A DNA stretch of 46,799 nt from Chloroflexota bacterium. Its GTDB lineage: Bacteria; Chloroflexota; Anaerolineae; UBA1429. The DNA is taken from positions 1 to 46,799 of the forward strand of contig DUUT01000214.1 in the NCBI GenBank assembly GCA_012841405.1. Direction: 5' to 3'. A model generated the notes under the pieces. That model saw only the letters and a program-made list of their open reading frames with translations. It was not told where the DNA came from and ran no database searches. Position numbers and translations under genes: made by a program. Below are positions 46,511 through 46,799 of this stretch, piece after piece; positions within the stretch are counted from its first letter, which is position 1; every line of letters begins with the position of its first letter.

Positions 46511-46799
46511 ATGGAAGCGGTACGAGTACCCGAGTACTTGGGCACACTTCCCATCGTAGAGCCTACGCAGGTTCTCAAGGTAGCGGCACACTCGCAGGCC
46601 ACCTCGGTTGCCGGGGCAATCGCCGGCGTCGTCCGCGATCGGGGACGCGCCGAGATCCAGGCCATCGGTGCCGGGGCGGTGAACCAGGCCACCAAGGCCG
46701 TGGCCATCGCCCGGGGGTACCTGGCACTGGACGGCATCGACGTCATCTGCATCCCGGCCTTTGCCACGGTCGAGATCGGTGACCAGGAGCGCACGGCGC
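46511..46799 (+). CDS. spoVS: Stage V sporulation protein S family (SpoVS), 3' end cut by the window
   Basis: The frame from ATG 46511 is open to the window edge (96 codons). The diagnostic SpoVS core is present: VLKVAAHSQATSVAGAIAGVV, GRAEIQAIGAGAVNQATKAVAIARGYLA, and DVICIPAFATVEI. The Alba-like fold binds nucleic acid; in Bacillus it affects sporulation and septation, but it is also common in non-sporulating Chloroflexota and Deinococcota. Residues 1-18 form a short extension before the core. GCGGAG lies about ten bases before the ATG. Only a few residues should be missing at the C-terminus. Confidence 0.93.
   Translation, partial: MEAVRVPEYLGTLPIVEPTQVLKVAAHSQATSVAGAIAGVVRDRGRAEIQAIGAGAVNQATKAVAIARGYLALDGIDVICIPAFATVEIGDQERTA

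Noticed and set aside
1-46799. CRISPR arrays, insertion sequences, prophage genes, tRNA or rRNA genes
   Set aside because: No regularly spaced repeats with unique spacers, no transposase or integrase, and no cloverleaf or rRNA core was seen. The baseplate J-like gene is a chromosomal membrane protein, not part of a phage cluster.

Overview
The window is a GC-rich bacterial chromosome segment with short intergenic gaps, ATG/GTG/TTG starts, strong GGAGG-type ribosome sites and recognisable sigma-70-like promoters. The gene set points to Chloroflexota (Anaerolineae/Ardenticatenia-like is my guess). It includes a baseplate J-like membrane protein and an FtsA-like protein between alaS and ruvX-mltG, Thr/Pro-rich lipoproteins, a PdtaS/PdtaR pair, SpoVS, and no outer-membrane genes. 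The phylum assignment is inference; no rRNA or tRNA gene is visible.

Layout. 1-139: start of a leftward secreted protein, cut by the window edge. 227-8324: a housekeeping run of alaS, FtsA/PilM-like protein, baseplate J-like anchored protein, ruvX, mltG and a PHP-domain protein. 8488-15342: threonine aldolase, CPBP protease, 6-phosphofructokinase, a sugar isomerase/epimerase, a two-domain RNase H, then a CDP-alcohol phosphatidyltransferase overlapping a lipid acyltransferase. 15361-19257 (leftward): an 875-residue membrane-anchored coiled-coil protein and an enolase-superfamily dehydratase. 19443-22191: a divergent DprA-like protein, a Tat-exported DUF362 lipoprotein and a zinc-ribbon protein. 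22182-25649 (leftward): ferredoxin, Crp/Fnr regulator, DOMON lipoprotein and secreted lipase. 25804-31045: oxidoreductase, GHMP kinase, membrane spermidine-synthase-like protein and an APH-type kinase.

31478-32803 is the most unusual gene. It is a lipoprotein made of a DsbA-like thioredoxin domain fused to a cyclophilin. Its first active-site cysteine is replaced by an in-frame TGA, giving U-P-A-C, and a SECIS-like hairpin begins five bases after that TGA. I read it as a selenoprotein that ordinary gene calling would split in two.

32967-38967: a small protein of three 27-residue repeats, a 9-bp tandem array and a 30-bp perfect palindrome, a sulfatase-fold hydrolase with Thr in place of the formylglycine Cys/Ser, a sugar isomerase plus Gfo/Idh oxidoreductase pair, an FxLYD-type lipoprotein and a DUF368 polyprenyl-phosphate transporter. 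39289-41369: PdtaS-PdtaR two-component system with an apparently leaderless mRNA. 41494-43705: a small zinc-binding protein and a pyruvate-oxidase-like TPP enzyme. 43873-46008: a sugar ABC importer with two intact permeases but only the C-terminal remnant of its binding protein. 46196 to the end: a small unknown protein and spoVS, cut by the right edge.

Two signals recur. The 11-mer TGTGGYACAAT, probably an extended -10 element, lies in four intergenic regions. Perfect GC-rich inverted repeats without T-tracts lie in gene gaps.
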